The position numbers and the translations under genes are program-made. A DNA stretch of 64,000 nt from Marinilactibacillus sp036039175. Lineage in GTDB: Bacteria > Bacillota > Bacilli > Lactobacillales > Carnobacteriaceae_A. The notes beneath the pieces were generated by a model. That model was not told the DNA's origin. It was given only the letters and a program-made list of their open reading frames with translations, and ran no database searches. The stretch covers positions 682,001 to 746,000 of the forward strand of contig NZ_JAYXKP010000001.1 in assembly GCF_036039175.1 (NCBI RefSeq). Reading direction: 5' to 3'. Of this stretch, positions 17,055 to 25,862 are shown one piece after another. How positions within the stretch are numbered: position 1 is the first letter of the stretch; the number at the start of each line of letters is the position of its first letter.

Positions 17055-17788
17055 ATAAAGATCACCTCGACTTCTCCGATTAAAGCGTTTAATACAATCT
17101 TGATCTTTCTGGAACTTTCTGGATAAGTCGCTGACTGCCATTTCAATGTTTCATTCTTTAAATCTAAATGATCATTCCCGATTTTAACTTTCCCAAGTAG
17201 TACAGAAAGATCCAGTGATACACCAACTTCTTCAGGAATCAGTAATTTAGTATCGCCCAGTCCTTTTCGGATCATAACGATATTTTCCTTTTTCGGAAGT
17301 ATGGTATTTCCTAAATCGATTACAGTGTCTCCCATCGCTTTAGAAAAGTTGATATCATCCCATTCGTAGATATCATACCCTATCGAATCATCACCAAACC
17401 ATTTTTTTCTAGATAATTTGACTGTTTCTTCTTGTTCTTCTTTGAATTGAAAAGAAACGTAATCTTTTTCTCTCCATTTTGGTTGTTTTTTAGTTAAAGG
17501 ATCTTTTATGGTCTTGAACATCTTATGATCTTCTCCAACTTTAAAGATTAGTAGTACAATCAGAATCACCCAGGCAGCACTTGTGAAGAAAATAGATAGT
17601 ACAAACAGTATGAGTCCTAACCAGAATAGATTTTCTTGTTTATGATTTTTTTTAAATAATTTATCTGGAAAGATCATTAAAAATAGCCCAAGTAAAAATA
17701 GAACTAGAAGTGATCCGCTCGTAACGATATCGTAAAGTAACCAGATACCCAGTAGCCCCATAACCAGTTTGAATAATGGATGATTCAT
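17051..17788 (-). CDS. liaF: LiaF-like membrane inhibitor of the LiaRS system
   Basis: 245 aa. The N-terminal third has about four hydrophobic segments (residues 5-25, 28-42, 53-80), then a cytosolic C-terminal domain of the LiaF type (VIDLGNTILPKKENIVMIRK, IPEEVGVSLDLSVLLGKV). LiaF holds LiaS inactive without stress. First gene of liaFSR with its own promoter and operator candidate. SD GAGGAG lies about 8 bases before the ATG. Confidence 0.88.
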   Translation of the reverse strand: MNHPLFKLVMGLLGIWLLYDIVTSGSLLVLFLLGLFLMIFPDKLFKKNHKQENLFWLGLILFVLSIFFTSAAWVILIVLLIFKVGEDHKMFKTIKDPLTKKQPKWREKDYVSFQFKEEQEETVKLSRKKWFGDDSIGYDIYEWDDINFSKAMGDTVIDLGNTILPKKENIVMIRKGLGDTKLLIPEEVGVSLDLSVLLGKVKIGNDHLDLKNETLKWQSATYPESSRKIKIVLNALIGEVEVIFI

Positions 17789-17836
17789 TTTGCATGCTCC
17801 TCAAGATTGATGTACTTATAGTATAATGGATAATTC

Positions 17837-17880
17837 ATCATACCGCACTACTACAGAGGAAAAATCAGTCTTAAGTATGA
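17837..17880 (-). promoter_or_regulatory. liaFSR promoter with LiaR/CesR-like palindrome
   Basis: Minus-strand -10 TATGAT at 17837-17842 with no good -35, as expected for an activated promoter. Upstream, 17865-17880 reads TCATACTTAAGACTGA, a dyad TCA-NN-CTTAAG-NN-TGA. This resembles the LiaR/VraR/CesR boxes known from lactococci and staphylococci and would allow the operon to activate itself. Confidence 0.55.
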
Positions 17881-17888
17881 GTAGAAAA

Positions 17889-17930
17889 TAAAAAAGAACA
17901 AAAGACAGTACGACCATCTTTTGTTCTTTT
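17889..17930 (-). terminator. Terminator of greA
   Basis: 14-base stem AAAAGAACAAAAGA / TCTTTTGTTCTTTT with an 11-base loop, then a T-rich tract on the minus strand, 10 bases after the greA stop. Confidence 0.9.
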
Positions 17931-17939
17931 GGTATTTAA

Positions 17940-18413
17940 TTAAAATACTTTAGTGATTTCTACTGTCATTGATCCACCTGGTGTACTGATTTCAACTTTT
18001 TCTCCAACTTTTTTACCCAAAAGAGCTTGAGCAATTGGTGATTCATTTGAAATTTTTCCAGAAAACGGATCAGCTTCTGCTTTACCGACGATTGTGTATT
18101 CTTCATCGATACCATTTGGTAGTTCTTTAAAGATAACGGAACGTCCTAAAGATACTTCATCTGTTTTTGACTTGGAATTATCAATAATTTCCGCGTTTGC
18201 TAGCATGTGTTCAACTGTACTAATTCTACCTTCAATAAAAGCTTGCTCATCTTTCGCTGATTCATATTCAGAGTTCTCCGATAAATCTCCAAATCCTCGA
18301 GCAATTTTAATTCTTTCTACAACTTCTTTTCTTTTAACTGTTTTTAGTTCTTCTAGTTCATTTTCCAAATTTTCTTTACCTTCTAAAGTCATTGGATATA
18401 CTTTTTCTGTCAT
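17940..18413 (-). CDS. greA: Transcription elongation factor GreA
   Basis: 157 aa from ATG 18413, 9 bases after GGGGTG; an in-frame GTG at 18425 lies inside the SD and is rejected. The N-terminal coiled coil (TLEGKENLENELEELK to about 75, with GDLSENSEYESAKDEQ, the tip motif) enters the RNA polymerase secondary channel and stimulates transcript cleavage. The C-terminal FKBP-like domain ends with EISTPGGSMTVEI. It follows udk, as in Bacillus. Confidence 0.96.
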   Translation of the reverse strand: MTEKVYPMTLEGKENLENELEELKTVKRKEVVERIKIARGFGDLSENSEYESAKDEQAFIEGRISTVEHMLANAEIIDNSKSKTDEVSLGRSVIFKELPNGIDEEYTIVGKAEADPFSGKISNESPIAQALLGKKVGEKVEISTPGGSMTVEITKVF

Positions 18414-18593
18414 CAAGTACTTCACCCCATAATATATTCGTTAAAAATCTGATCAAACAAGTATTCCGGATAATAAGCTAAACCTTACTATATCGATTCA
18501 AACACAAGGCTCGGAATCTCAATGGAATCAAGATACCACGAACTTAACATCTTGTAAAGCGTTTTTTTATTAAATACTCCTTGAATATTTTGC

Positions 18594-19229
18594 TTAAAGA
18601 GAGCGTTTTTTGAAAATCGTATCGATCTTGGTTGTCATCAAATCTATTGCAACTTGATTTCTTCCACCTTCAGGTATAATAATATCCGCATTCTTTTTAG
18701 TAGGCTCAATAAATTGTGTATGCATCGGTTTCACAACAGTAAGATATTGTTCAATAACTTGGTCTAATGTACGCGCGCGCTCTTCGATATCTCTTTTAAT
18801 TCTTCTAATAATTCTAATATCATCATCTGTATCAACGTATACTTTAATATCCATCATTTCTCTAAGTCTTGAATCTTCTAGTATCAAGATACCTTCAAGT
18901 ATGATGACTTCTTTTGGATCCTGTACAATCACTTCGCTACTTCTAGTGTGCTTAGTATAATCGTAAACAGGTTTTTCAATGGTTTCATAATTAACTAGTT
19001 TGTTTAGATGCTCAATTAACAGATCTGTATCAAATGCATAGGGATGATCATAGTTTGTAGCAAGTCTTTCTTCAAAATCTAGATGATCCTGATTTTTGTA
19101 GTAGGAATCTTGTTCTAACATCATGATCGATCTACCAGGGAAATGATTAAAGATTGCTTGACTTACACTTGTCTTACCACTACCTGAACCGCCTGTGACA
19201 CCTATTACTATTGGTTTTGTTTTTTTCAT
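18594..19229 (-). CDS. udk: Uridine kinase
   Basis: 211 aa. Walker A is GVTGGSGSGKTSV (about residues 9-21); EQDSYYKNQDHLDFEERLA and YDHPYAFD are the substrate-binding blocks, and VKPMHTQFIEPTKKNADIII is the C-terminal signature. It phosphorylates uridine and cytidine with ATP or GTP in pyrimidine salvage. It lies between mltG and greA, each about 100-180 bases away. Confidence 0.95.
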   Translation of the reverse strand: MKKTKPIVIGVTGGSGSGKTSVSQAIFNHFPGRSIMMLEQDSYYKNQDHLDFEERLATNYDHPYAFDTDLLIEHLNKLVNYETIEKPVYDYTKHTRSSEVIVQDPKEVIILEGILILEDSRLREMMDIKVYVDTDDDIRIIRRIKRDIEERARTLDQVIEQYLTVVKPMHTQFIEPTKKNADIIIPEGGRNQVAIDLMTTKIDTIFKKRSL

Positions 19230-19288
19230 ATTTAATTTTCCTCTCGATTGAACAGGCTCATTTAAAGAGATCGTCCGATTTTCTCAAT

Positions 19289-19320
19289 AAAAGCACTGAG
19301 CCCAAAAGGCTCAATGCTTT
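19289..19320 (-). terminator. Terminator of mltG
   Basis: Stem AAAGCA-c-TGAGCC / GGCTCA-a-TGCTTT with TTTT on the minus strand. It overlaps the mltG stop codon. Confidence 0.8.
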
Positions 19321-20401
19321 AATTTAATTCTTCTCGTAATTCTAAGTGTTGCTGATATGTTTGTGAGAAATAAACTTCTTTCGTAGATAGATCTGCTATA
19401 AAGTAGTAGTAATCCGTTTCAGCCGGATAAACACTCGCTTTTATAGAATCCTCTGCCGGGCTGTTAACTGGACCTGGTCCTAACCCTCTATGTTGATAAA
19501 GATTATAGGGAGAGTCTGTTTCCAGATCATCATACGTGATTCTTTCCTGATGTTCTCCTAAAGCATAGGTTACACTAACATCCGTTTGAAGAGGCATATC
19601 AATTGCTAATCGATTGTAAAATACACCTGAAATAATTTCGCGATCTTCGAAAGTAATGCCTTCTCGCTCTATGAAAGATGCCATCGTTAGAATCGCATGA
19701 ACGGTTGTTTCTTGTTCTTGAATATCTGAATAATACGTTTCTAAAACTTGATCCATCCTAGAAAGCATTTGAGTAATGACGGCTTCAAGTGTCGTATCGT
19801 CATTGAATTCGTATGTTGCCGGATATAGATAGCCTTCTAAAGCATATATGGTCTCTTCTCTCGCTTCATACGCGCTTGTTAGAAGCTCAGGAAATTCTTC
19901 TACTTTTTCTTGAAGGAAAGTTTCATTTTTGATCAGATCAAAGAATTCTTTTTCTGTGAAATCAGTCTGATCATCAATAACTACAGCAATTTGCTCGATT
20001 GTATATCCTTCTGGTATCGTTAATCTACCAGCAGTTTCCTCTGTTATAGGTGAGCCACCTTCTTTCAAGCTTTGAACAATTTCATCTGAAGACAAAGCAG
20101 GCGAGAATAAATAGTATCCCGCTTGAAATCCTTGTTCACCATTGAATCTAAGGTGGTAATTGAATACAAAAGCACTATTTATGATGCCTTTCTCTTCCAA
20201 AATACGAGCAATATCTGTTCTAGATGATCCGATAGGTATCTCAACTGGTATCTCTTCATTACTTTCTGGGTCTAGAGGTTCTAGAGAAGAAGTATAGTAG
20301 TGATAACTTGAAAAACCTAGAATCACAATCAAAACGATCAATATAGCCACGATACTCAGTACGATTTTGCGCACAGTATGTGTAGATTCCTGGTCTGGCA
20401 T
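19319..20401 (-). CDS. mltG: Endolytic peptidoglycan transglycosylase MltG (YceG-like)
   Basis: 360 aa from ATG 20401, with AAAAGGA about 11 bases upstream; an in-frame TTG further up overlaps that SD. One membrane anchor at about residues 14-36 (IVLSIVAILIVLIVILGFSS), a LysM-like YceG region (IPEGYTIEQIA) and the catalytic block with Glu in SFIEREG near residue 245, followed by VFYNRLAIDMPLQTD and RGLGPGPVNSP. MltG cleaves nascent glycan strands and limits their length near the elongation machinery. Confidence 0.95.
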   Translation of the reverse strand: MPDQESTHTVRKIVLSIVAILIVLIVILGFSSYHYYTSSLEPLDPESNEEIPVEIPIGSSRTDIARILEEKGIINSAFVFNYHLRFNGEQGFQAGYYLFSPALSSDEIVQSLKEGGSPITEETAGRLTIPEGYTIEQIAVVIDDQTDFTEKEFFDLIKNETFLQEKVEEFPELLTSAYEAREETIYALEGYLYPATYEFNDDTTLEAVITQMLSRMDQVLETYYSDIQEQETTVHAILTMASFIEREGITFEDREIISGVFYNRLAIDMPLQTDVSVTYALGEHQERITYDDLETDSPYNLYQHRGLGPGPVNSPAEDSIKASVYPAETDYYYFIADLSTKEVYFSQTYQQHLELREELN

Positions 20402-20540
20402 ATTTGAACCATTCCTTTTCAAAAATGTTTATATCTGTTCTATTATACACAATACACTTGCTAGATTAAAGCTAATTTTCTAAAGGTTCTTTGGATCTAG
20501 CATCTTATATGTACTCTATCGCTTAAACCTAATATACAAA

Positions 20541-20586
20541 AGAAAATAGCCATGTGAAATTAACAGGAGCATTTCGCATGGCTATT
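20541..20586 (-). terminator. Terminator of the ireB-ruvX-DUF1292 operon
   Basis: Stem AATAGCCATG / CATGGCTATT, with extra pairing inside, then TTTTCTTTTG on the minus strand, 11 bases after the DUF1292 stop. Confidence 0.75.
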
Positions 20587-20596
20587 GTTATCCTTT

Positions 20597-20902
20597 TTAA
20601 GCTTCGTCGTCGTCTTCTTCTTCGATGAAAGTGTTCAGTACCTCTTCAATCATTTCCCATTCTTCATCAGAGTCGATAGAACTTAATGTTCCTTCAAGTC
20701 CTCCGTCTACTTCTGTATATGAGAATGCTGAAAGTTCAACTTCTTCCCCTTCGCTTGTACCAGCAGGGTAAACAAGTACGTAAGATTTTTCAAAATCATC
20801 TGAATCAAAAGTAAATAAGATTTCATATAATTCTTCGTTACCTTCTTCATCGATTATTGTAATATGTTCGTGATCGTGCTCGTGGTTGTGATCGTTTGCC
20901 AT
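20597..20902 (-). CDS. yrzB: DUF1292 domain-containing protein (YrzB-like)
   Basis: 101 aa, very acidic. It begins with a His-rich stretch (DHNHEHDHEH, residues 3-12) and ends in EEEDDDEA. The core (ITIIDEEGNEELYEILFTFDSDD; SYVLVYPAG) is typical of DUF1292, whose function is unknown. It is the third gene of ireB-ruvX-yrzB, an order kept widely in Firmicutes. The N-terminal histidines may bind metal; that is inference only. Confidence 0.88.
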   Translation of the reverse strand: MANDHNHEHDHEHITIIDEEGNEELYEILFTFDSDDFEKSYVLVYPAGTSEGEEVELSAFSYTEVDGGLEGTLSSIDSDEEWEMIEEVLNTFIEEEDDDEA

Positions 20903-20917
20903 TTTTACATCTCCTCA

Positions 20918-21346
20918 TTAATGATTATTTGCTTTTCGATCAAGATAGCCTTGTAAAATCATTACTGCAGCCAACTTATCGATTACTTGTTTTCTTTTTT
21001 TCCGAGACGCATTTCCTTCTTCTATCAGCATGCGGGTAGCTTGCATTGTGGTTAGTCGCTCATCCTGATATTCGACAGGTAATCCGAATGTCTCTTCTAA
21101 CAGTTTACCATATTCAAGCGATGCTTCTGCTCTTGGACCTATTGAACTATCCATGTTTTTTGGTAAACCTACGATAAAACGCTCTACTTCATAAGATTCG
21201 GTGAGTTCTTTCATACGTTCAATTCCGTAATCACCTTTATCTTCATTGATTTTGATAATTTCAATACCTTGTGCTGTCCACCCAAGAGGATCACTAACGG
21301 CAATTCCAATTGTTCTAGATCCGACATCTAATCCCATTACGCGCAT
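20918..21346 (-). CDS. ruvX: RuvX/YqgF pre-16S rRNA nuclease (putative Holliday junction resolvase)
   Basis: 142 aa, normal length. RNase H-like fold: MGLDVGSRTIGIAVSDPLG (catalytic Asp near residue 6), VGLPKNMDSSIGPRA, and YQDERLTTMQATRMLIE with acidic residues. The family matures the 5' end of 16S rRNA; a Holliday resolvase role was an earlier prediction. Its start is only 3 bases after the ireB stop and lacks a clear SD, so translation is probably coupled to ireB. Confidence 0.93.
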   Translation of the reverse strand: MRVMGLDVGSRTIGIAVSDPLGWTAQGIEIIKINEDKGDYGIERMKELTESYEVERFIVGLPKNMDSSIGPRAEASLEYGKLLEETFGLPVEYQDERLTTMQATRMLIEEGNASRKKRKQVIDKLAAVMILQGYLDRKANNH

Positions 21347-21349
21347 GAT

Positions 21350-21607
21350 TTATTTGTCACTTTCTAGATATTTAGTCATTAATTCTTCTAGAATTTCGTC
21401 ACGTTCGTGTCGTTTGATCAAATTTCTCGCATCATGATGTCTTGGTATATAAGCTGGGTCACCGGAAAGTAGATAGCCAACGATTTGATTGATCGGATTG
21501 TACCCCTTTTCTTCAAGTGCTTTATATACAATTCTCAAAGTATCCTCTACGTTGTGTTCTTGATTGTTATCTACACTAAAGCGTACTGTATGATCGTTTG
21601 AAGTCAT
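21350..21607 (-). CDS. ireB: IreB family regulatory phosphoprotein
   Basis: 85 aa from ATG 21607, 7 bases after GGAGG. The core (EEKGYNPINQIVGYLLSGDP, YIPRHHDARNLI) is diagnostic. In Enterococcus faecalis IreB is phosphorylated by the PASTA kinase IreK on Thr4 and Thr7 and limits cephalosporin resistance. Here Thr7 is present (MTSNDHTVRF), position 4 is Asn, and Thr2/Ser3 are nearby. First gene of ireB-ruvX-yrzB, downstream of alaS as in Bacillus (yrzL). Confidence 0.95.
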   Translation of the reverse strand: MTSNDHTVRFSVDNNQEHNVEDTLRIVYKALEEKGYNPINQIVGYLLSGDPAYIPRHHDARNLIKRHERDEILEELMTKYLESDK

Positions 21608-21675
21608 AAATCTCCCTCCGTACTTCATAAGCAAATCCTTTAATTTTTGTCTTCGTATAAAGCTTATGTGTTATT

Positions 21676-21704
21676 ATTTTACAAGAAATTAAATAAAAGT
21701 ACAA
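21676..21704 (-). promoter_or_regulatory. Promoter of ireB-ruvX-yrzB
   Basis: Minus-strand -35 TTGTAC (21699-21704), 17-base spacer, -10 TAAAAT (21676-21681). Confidence 0.7.
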
Positions 21705-21816
21705 TGACCAATAAACGGTTTACCTATTATATAGTGAAATCAAGAGGTCCCCTTTATTTCATATCATTCAAAGGGATTCTTTAAACTACCTGGCTAGAAA
21801 GATCTATTTGATTCAT

Positions 21817-24462
21817 TTATTGGTTTTCTAGAATCCAGTTTTGCACAGCACTTAGAGCATCTGCAAGTCCTTCTGGGTTTTTACCACCAGCTTGGGCCAT
21901 GTCAGGGCGTCCACCACCGCCACCGCCAACTTTGGGGGCAATCGCTTTGATTAAATTACCTGCCTTGAGTCCGGCAGCAATAGCTTTATCGCTCATTGCA
22001 ACAATCAGATTGACTTTGTCTTCATTTTTCAATCCTAATACTAGTACATCTGAATAAACTTCTTGCTTCCACTTATCTGCTAATTGACGCAACTGATTCA
22101 TATCTTTAACCTGAACTTCTTGCGCTATAAACGTCATTCCAGCTTCTTCTTCGATTTGTTTGAATACATCATCTGCTTGAGCATTGGCCATTTTAGCATT
22201 CAATGACTCATTTTCTTGTTTGACTTCTTTCAACTCTGTTAATAATTGAGAAACCTTATTAGGAACTTCTTCGATTGTTTGTGCTTTAACCATTGCACTT
22301 GTTTCTTGTAATAAGGCTAGCTGGCTTTCCATCCATCTATAATAACCTTCACTGGTTTTGGCGATAATTCTTCTTGTGCCTGCTCCGATACCAGATTCCG
22401 ATATGATTTTGAATAATCCAATATCTGATGTATTCGAAACATGTGTGCCTCCACAAAACTCTTTGGAATACTCTCCGATCATTACAACGCGGACGCTATC
22501 GCCATATTTTTCTCCGAAAAGTGCCATTGCGCCAAGTTTTTTAGCTTCTTCAATTGAAGTTACCACAGTAGAAACAGAAAGTGATTCAAATATCTTCTGG
22601 TTTACAATCTCTTCCATCTGTTTCAATTCCTGATCTGTTACTTGTCCAAAATGAGTGAAATCGAATCTTAACTGATCTGGTGTTACTAATGAACCAGCTT
22701 GATTAGCATGATCCCCCAGTACATCTTTAAGTGCTTGGTGCAATAAGTGTGTTGCTGTATGGTTTCTTTCAATCAAGTTTCGACGGTTACGATCGACTTC
22801 TAATGTATAGACTTCTCCTGTTTTCATTTCAGCTAATATGTTTGCTTCATGAAGGGGTTGTCCTGCGGGAGCTGCTTTAACCGTCTCTATCTTAGCCACA
22901 ACTTCTCCAGTTTGATTTTTGATTTGACCAGTATCTCCAATTTGTCCACCTTTTTCAGCATAGAAAGGTGTCACGTCGAATATAAGTCTAGCTTTACTAC
23001 CGGATGAAATTGTATCCTGAAAAGCTTCTTCAAACAATATAGTCTCAAGAGTCGCTTCAGACTGAATATTATCGTACCCAATAAATTCACTATCTTTATC
23101 AAGAGAAGTTAGAAGATTACTTTGAACAGACATTGACCCTTCGTCGCTTCGAGCAGATCTAGCACGTTCACGCTGTTTCTCCATCTCTTTTTCGAAACCA
23201 CTGATATCCACTGTCAAACCTTGTTCATCCGCTACTTCTTCTGTTAACTCAATCGGGAATCCAAATGTATCATATAACTGGAATGCATCTTCTCCGTTAA
23301 TAACCGTTTCTTGATTTTTTTGAATATGTTCAGTGATTTCGTTGAGTCTTCCTAGACCTTCCGCAAGAGTCTCATGGAATCGATCCTCTTCATTAGAAAT
23401 GACTTTGGTAATAAAATCAGCCTTTTCTAATACTTCCGGGTAGTGTTCTTGCATGATTTCTCCTACCACTGGAACTAGTTTGGTTAAGAAAGGTTTCTCA
23501 ATACCTAACTTACGGCCGTGCATAACAGCACGTCTGAGTAGGCGTCTTAAGACATATCCACGCCCTTCATTAGAAGGTAATGCCCCATCTCCAATTGCAA
23601 ACGTAATTGCACGCACATGGTCTGCAATCACTTTGAAGCTCATTCCTTTGTTCGGAGCTTCTAAATACGTTATTCCAGAAATATCTTCTACTTTTTGAAT
23701 GATCGGCATAAACAGATCCGTTTCAAAGTTTGTTGGTACATCTTGAATAACAGAAAGCATTCTTTCAAGTCCCATACCCGTATCAATATTTTTATTTGGA
23801 AGTGGATCATAGGTATTATCAGGTTTATGATTGAATTGAGAGAACACTAAGTTCCAGATTTCTAACCAGCGTTCATTTTCTCCTCCTGGATAGCTTTCAG
23901 GATCATTTTCTGACAAATCATTGTATTCAGGTCCACGGTCATAAAAAATCTCTGAGTTGGGACCACAAGGACCTTCACCGATATCCCAAAAGTTACCTTC
24001 TTCTTCAACAATATGGTCTTCACCTAGCCCAACTACATCTTTCCAGATTGTATAAGCTTCTTTGTCTTCAGGATATACTGTTACATATAACTTTTCAGGA
24101 TCCATATTCATCCATTTTTCACTTGTCAGAAATTCCCAAGCCCATTCGATTGCTTCTGTTTTGAAATAATCACCGATAGAAAAGTTGCCAAGCATTTCAA
24201 ATAAAGTATGGTGTCTTGCTGTCTTACCGACGTTTTCAATATCATTCGTACGAATACTTTTTTGCGAGCTTGCAAGTCTAGGGTTTTCTGGTTTCACAGA
24301 ACCATCAAAGTATTTTTTCATTGTAGCAACCCCAGAATTCACCCATAATAGTGACGGATCTTCAATCGGTACTAGAGAAGCACTTTTTTCAATTTTATGA
24401 TGTTTCTCTGCAAAAAAATCTAGATAGAGTTGTCTTAATTCAGAACTATTTACTTGTTTCAT
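21817..24462 (-). CDS. alaS: Alanyl-tRNA synthetase
   Basis: 881 aa, normal length. The class II catalytic core begins at SSELRQLYLDFFAEKHH and has motif 2 (ARHHTLFEMLGNFSIGDYFK) and motif 3 (GRGYVLRRLLRRAV). The editing domain carries the zinc ligands HTATHLLHQAL and CGGTHV, then a coiled coil and the C-Ala domain with a Gly-rich tail (GGGGGGRPDMAQAGG). It charges tRNA-Ala and clears Ser/Gly mischarging. Expression is controlled by the T-box leader at 24500-24739. Confidence 0.98.
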   Translation of the reverse strand: MKQVNSSELRQLYLDFFAEKHHKIEKSASLVPIEDPSLLWVNSGVATMKKYFDGSVKPENPRLASSQKSIRTNDIENVGKTARHHTLFEMLGNFSIGDYFKTEAIEWAWEFLTSEKWMNMDPEKLYVTVYPEDKEAYTIWKDVVGLGEDHIVEEEGNFWDIGEGPCGPNSEIFYDRGPEYNDLSENDPESYPGGENERWLEIWNLVFSQFNHKPDNTYDPLPNKNIDTGMGLERMLSVIQDVPTNFETDLFMPIIQKVEDISGITYLEAPNKGMSFKVIADHVRAITFAIGDGALPSNEGRGYVLRRLLRRAVMHGRKLGIEKPFLTKLVPVVGEIMQEHYPEVLEKADFITKVISNEEDRFHETLAEGLGRLNEITEHIQKNQETVINGEDAFQLYDTFGFPIELTEEVADEQGLTVDISGFEKEMEKQRERARSARSDEGSMSVQSNLLTSLDKDSEFIGYDNIQSEATLETILFEEAFQDTISSGSKARLIFDVTPFYAEKGGQIGDTGQIKNQTGEVVAKIETVKAAPAGQPLHEANILAEMKTGEVYTLEVDRNRRNLIERNHTATHLLHQALKDVLGDHANQAGSLVTPDQLRFDFTHFGQVTDQELKQMEEIVNQKIFESLSVSTVVTSIEEAKKLGAMALFGEKYGDSVRVVMIGEYSKEFCGGTHVSNTSDIGLFKIISESGIGAGTRRIIAKTSEGYYRWMESQLALLQETSAMVKAQTIEEVPNKVSQLLTELKEVKQENESLNAKMANAQADDVFKQIEEEAGMTFIAQEVQVKDMNQLRQLADKWKQEVYSDVLVLGLKNEDKVNLIVAMSDKAIAAGLKAGNLIKAIAPKVGGGGGGRPDMAQAGGKNPEGLADALSAVQNWILENQ

Positions 24463-24499
24463 TTTTCAAATCTGTCCTCTCGTCTTTTAACTTTTAATC

Positions 24500-24739
24500 A
24501 CAAAAAAAAACTGACTAAAGAACACTGCTCACAAGGACGTATTACGCGCGGTACCACCTCGTTTGCAATGACTTTACTCAGTTGTCATTACCTCTTAAGT
24601 CTTGTTAACGCCAAGAAAGCGGTGTGATTTCTCACACAGTACAATAGGGAGCAGTTAAAAGTTTGCTATGATTCTTTTTCACCAAGACAAGAATCTCTCT
24701 TAAATAGCATTTTCATCAACTATATCCTATAGTTTCGTT
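24500..24739 (-). promoter_or_regulatory. T-box riboswitch leader of alaS
   Basis: The minus strand contains the T-box AGGTGGTACCGCG (24547-24559), whose UGGN bulge pairs with the acceptor end of uncharged tRNA. A long stem (AACTGAGTAAAG, 24572-24583, with CTTTAGTCAGTT) ends in nine T (24502-24510), the terminator. The upstream part holds the stem I hairpins. Ala triplets GCA and GCT both occur there; I could not fix the specifier. Uncharged tRNA-Ala should permit read-through into alaS. Confidence 0.9.
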
Positions 24740-24745
24740 AAAATG

Positions 24746-24774
24746 AGTATAGCCTAGTTTTCAAATACAGTCAA
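24746..24774 (-). promoter_or_regulatory. Promoter of the alaS T-box transcript
   Basis: Minus-strand -35 TTGACT (24769-24774), 17-base spacer, -10 TATACT (24746-24751); start expected near 24739. Confidence 0.85.
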
Positions 24775-24821
24775 TACTTGCTGAAAATCTAGACCGTTTA
24801 TCAAACAATCTTTAAGTGTAT

Positions 24822-25703
24822 TTACAGCATCGGTTCGTCTACATTGAATTGTTTATGAAGAGAAAATCCTCTACCCAACACTTCACTTGCACTCATTGCA
24901 ACAACAAATGCATCCGGATCAACTTCCAACACCGTTTCTTTCAAGAGTGTGAACTCTCTTTCTTGGATAACAACCATTAGCATATCTTTTTCTGTATTTC
25001 CATATCCCCCACGTACACCAAGATTCGTCACACCTCTTTGTAGAGTATGCAAGACTTCTTGTTTGATAGCTTTTGGATTATCAGAAATAATAAAGATATT
25101 TTTGTTTCGATTGAAACCAAGCTGCACCAAGTCAATCGTTCTTGAAATGATAAATAAAGCAATCAGTGAATACATAACCGTTTCTGGATCAAATACAATT
25201 AATGCAAAGAAAATCACTGCTCCATCTACCAAGACAGTACTCAACCCAAATTGAAGGCGAGCGTACTGATATAAAATCTGAACAATAATACTTGTTCCTC
25301 CAGTTGTGGCCTTAGCACGAAATACAATCCCTAATCCTAGTCCTGTGAATACTCCACCAAAAACAGCTGCTAGTAAAGGGTCATTTGTGAGCGGGCTTAA
25401 ATCTTCAAGGAAAATTAGATAAAAAGGTAGTAACATGCTTCCAAGAATCGTTTTGTATCCTGCGGCTTTACCAAGTAGTGCAAAACATAATATTAGTAAG
25501 GGAATATTGACCGCATACTGAAAAACTGCTGGAGTCCACCCATAAAGGTTATTAGCTATAATCGATAACCCTGTTATCCCTCCAGATACAATTTCGTTTG
25601 GTAGTAAAAACACTTGAAAAGAAACCGCCGTAATCAAGCATCCAATCACGATATAAACATAATCTACTGCACTTAAAGTAAACCGTCTTGCCATTTTTAG
25701 CAT
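24822..25703 (-). CDS. YitT family membrane protein (DUF161 plus DUF2179)
   Basis: 293 aa from ATG 25703, 6 bases after GAGGAGG; the longer frame lacks a better start. About five to six membrane segments in residues 15-200 (VDYVYIVIGCLITAVSFQVF, with the family signature LLPNEIVSGGITGLSII) are followed by a cytosolic DUF2179 domain of about 80 aa (FIISDNPKAIKQEVLHTL, ALL-type ferredoxin-like fold). The function of YitT proteins is not firmly known. Stands alone, divergent from the lipid kinase gene. Confidence 0.9.
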   Translation of the reverse strand: MLKMARRFTLSAVDYVYIVIGCLITAVSFQVFLLPNEIVSGGITGLSIIANNLYGWTPAVFQYAVNIPLLILCFALLGKAAGYKTILGSMLLPFYLIFLEDLSPLTNDPLLAAVFGGVFTGLGLGIVFRAKATTGGTSIIVQILYQYARLQFGLSTVLVDGAVIFFALIVFDPETVMYSLIALFIISRTIDLVQLGFNRNKNIFIISDNPKAIKQEVLHTLQRGVTNLGVRGGYGNTEKDMLMVVIQEREFTLLKETVLEVDPDAFVVAMSASEVLGRGFSLHKQFNVDEPML

Positions 25704-25862
25704 ATCATTCCTCCTCAATTTGTTAGTAACTCGAATCATTCTATCATTATGCAAATCACTTTCTCAACCCTGTTGGCGGATTCATGAGTATTTTATCATA
25801 GTAGGTTTTACAAAGAACTTGGATATCGTATACTACTGTTATATAAAGAATGGAGTGATTCC

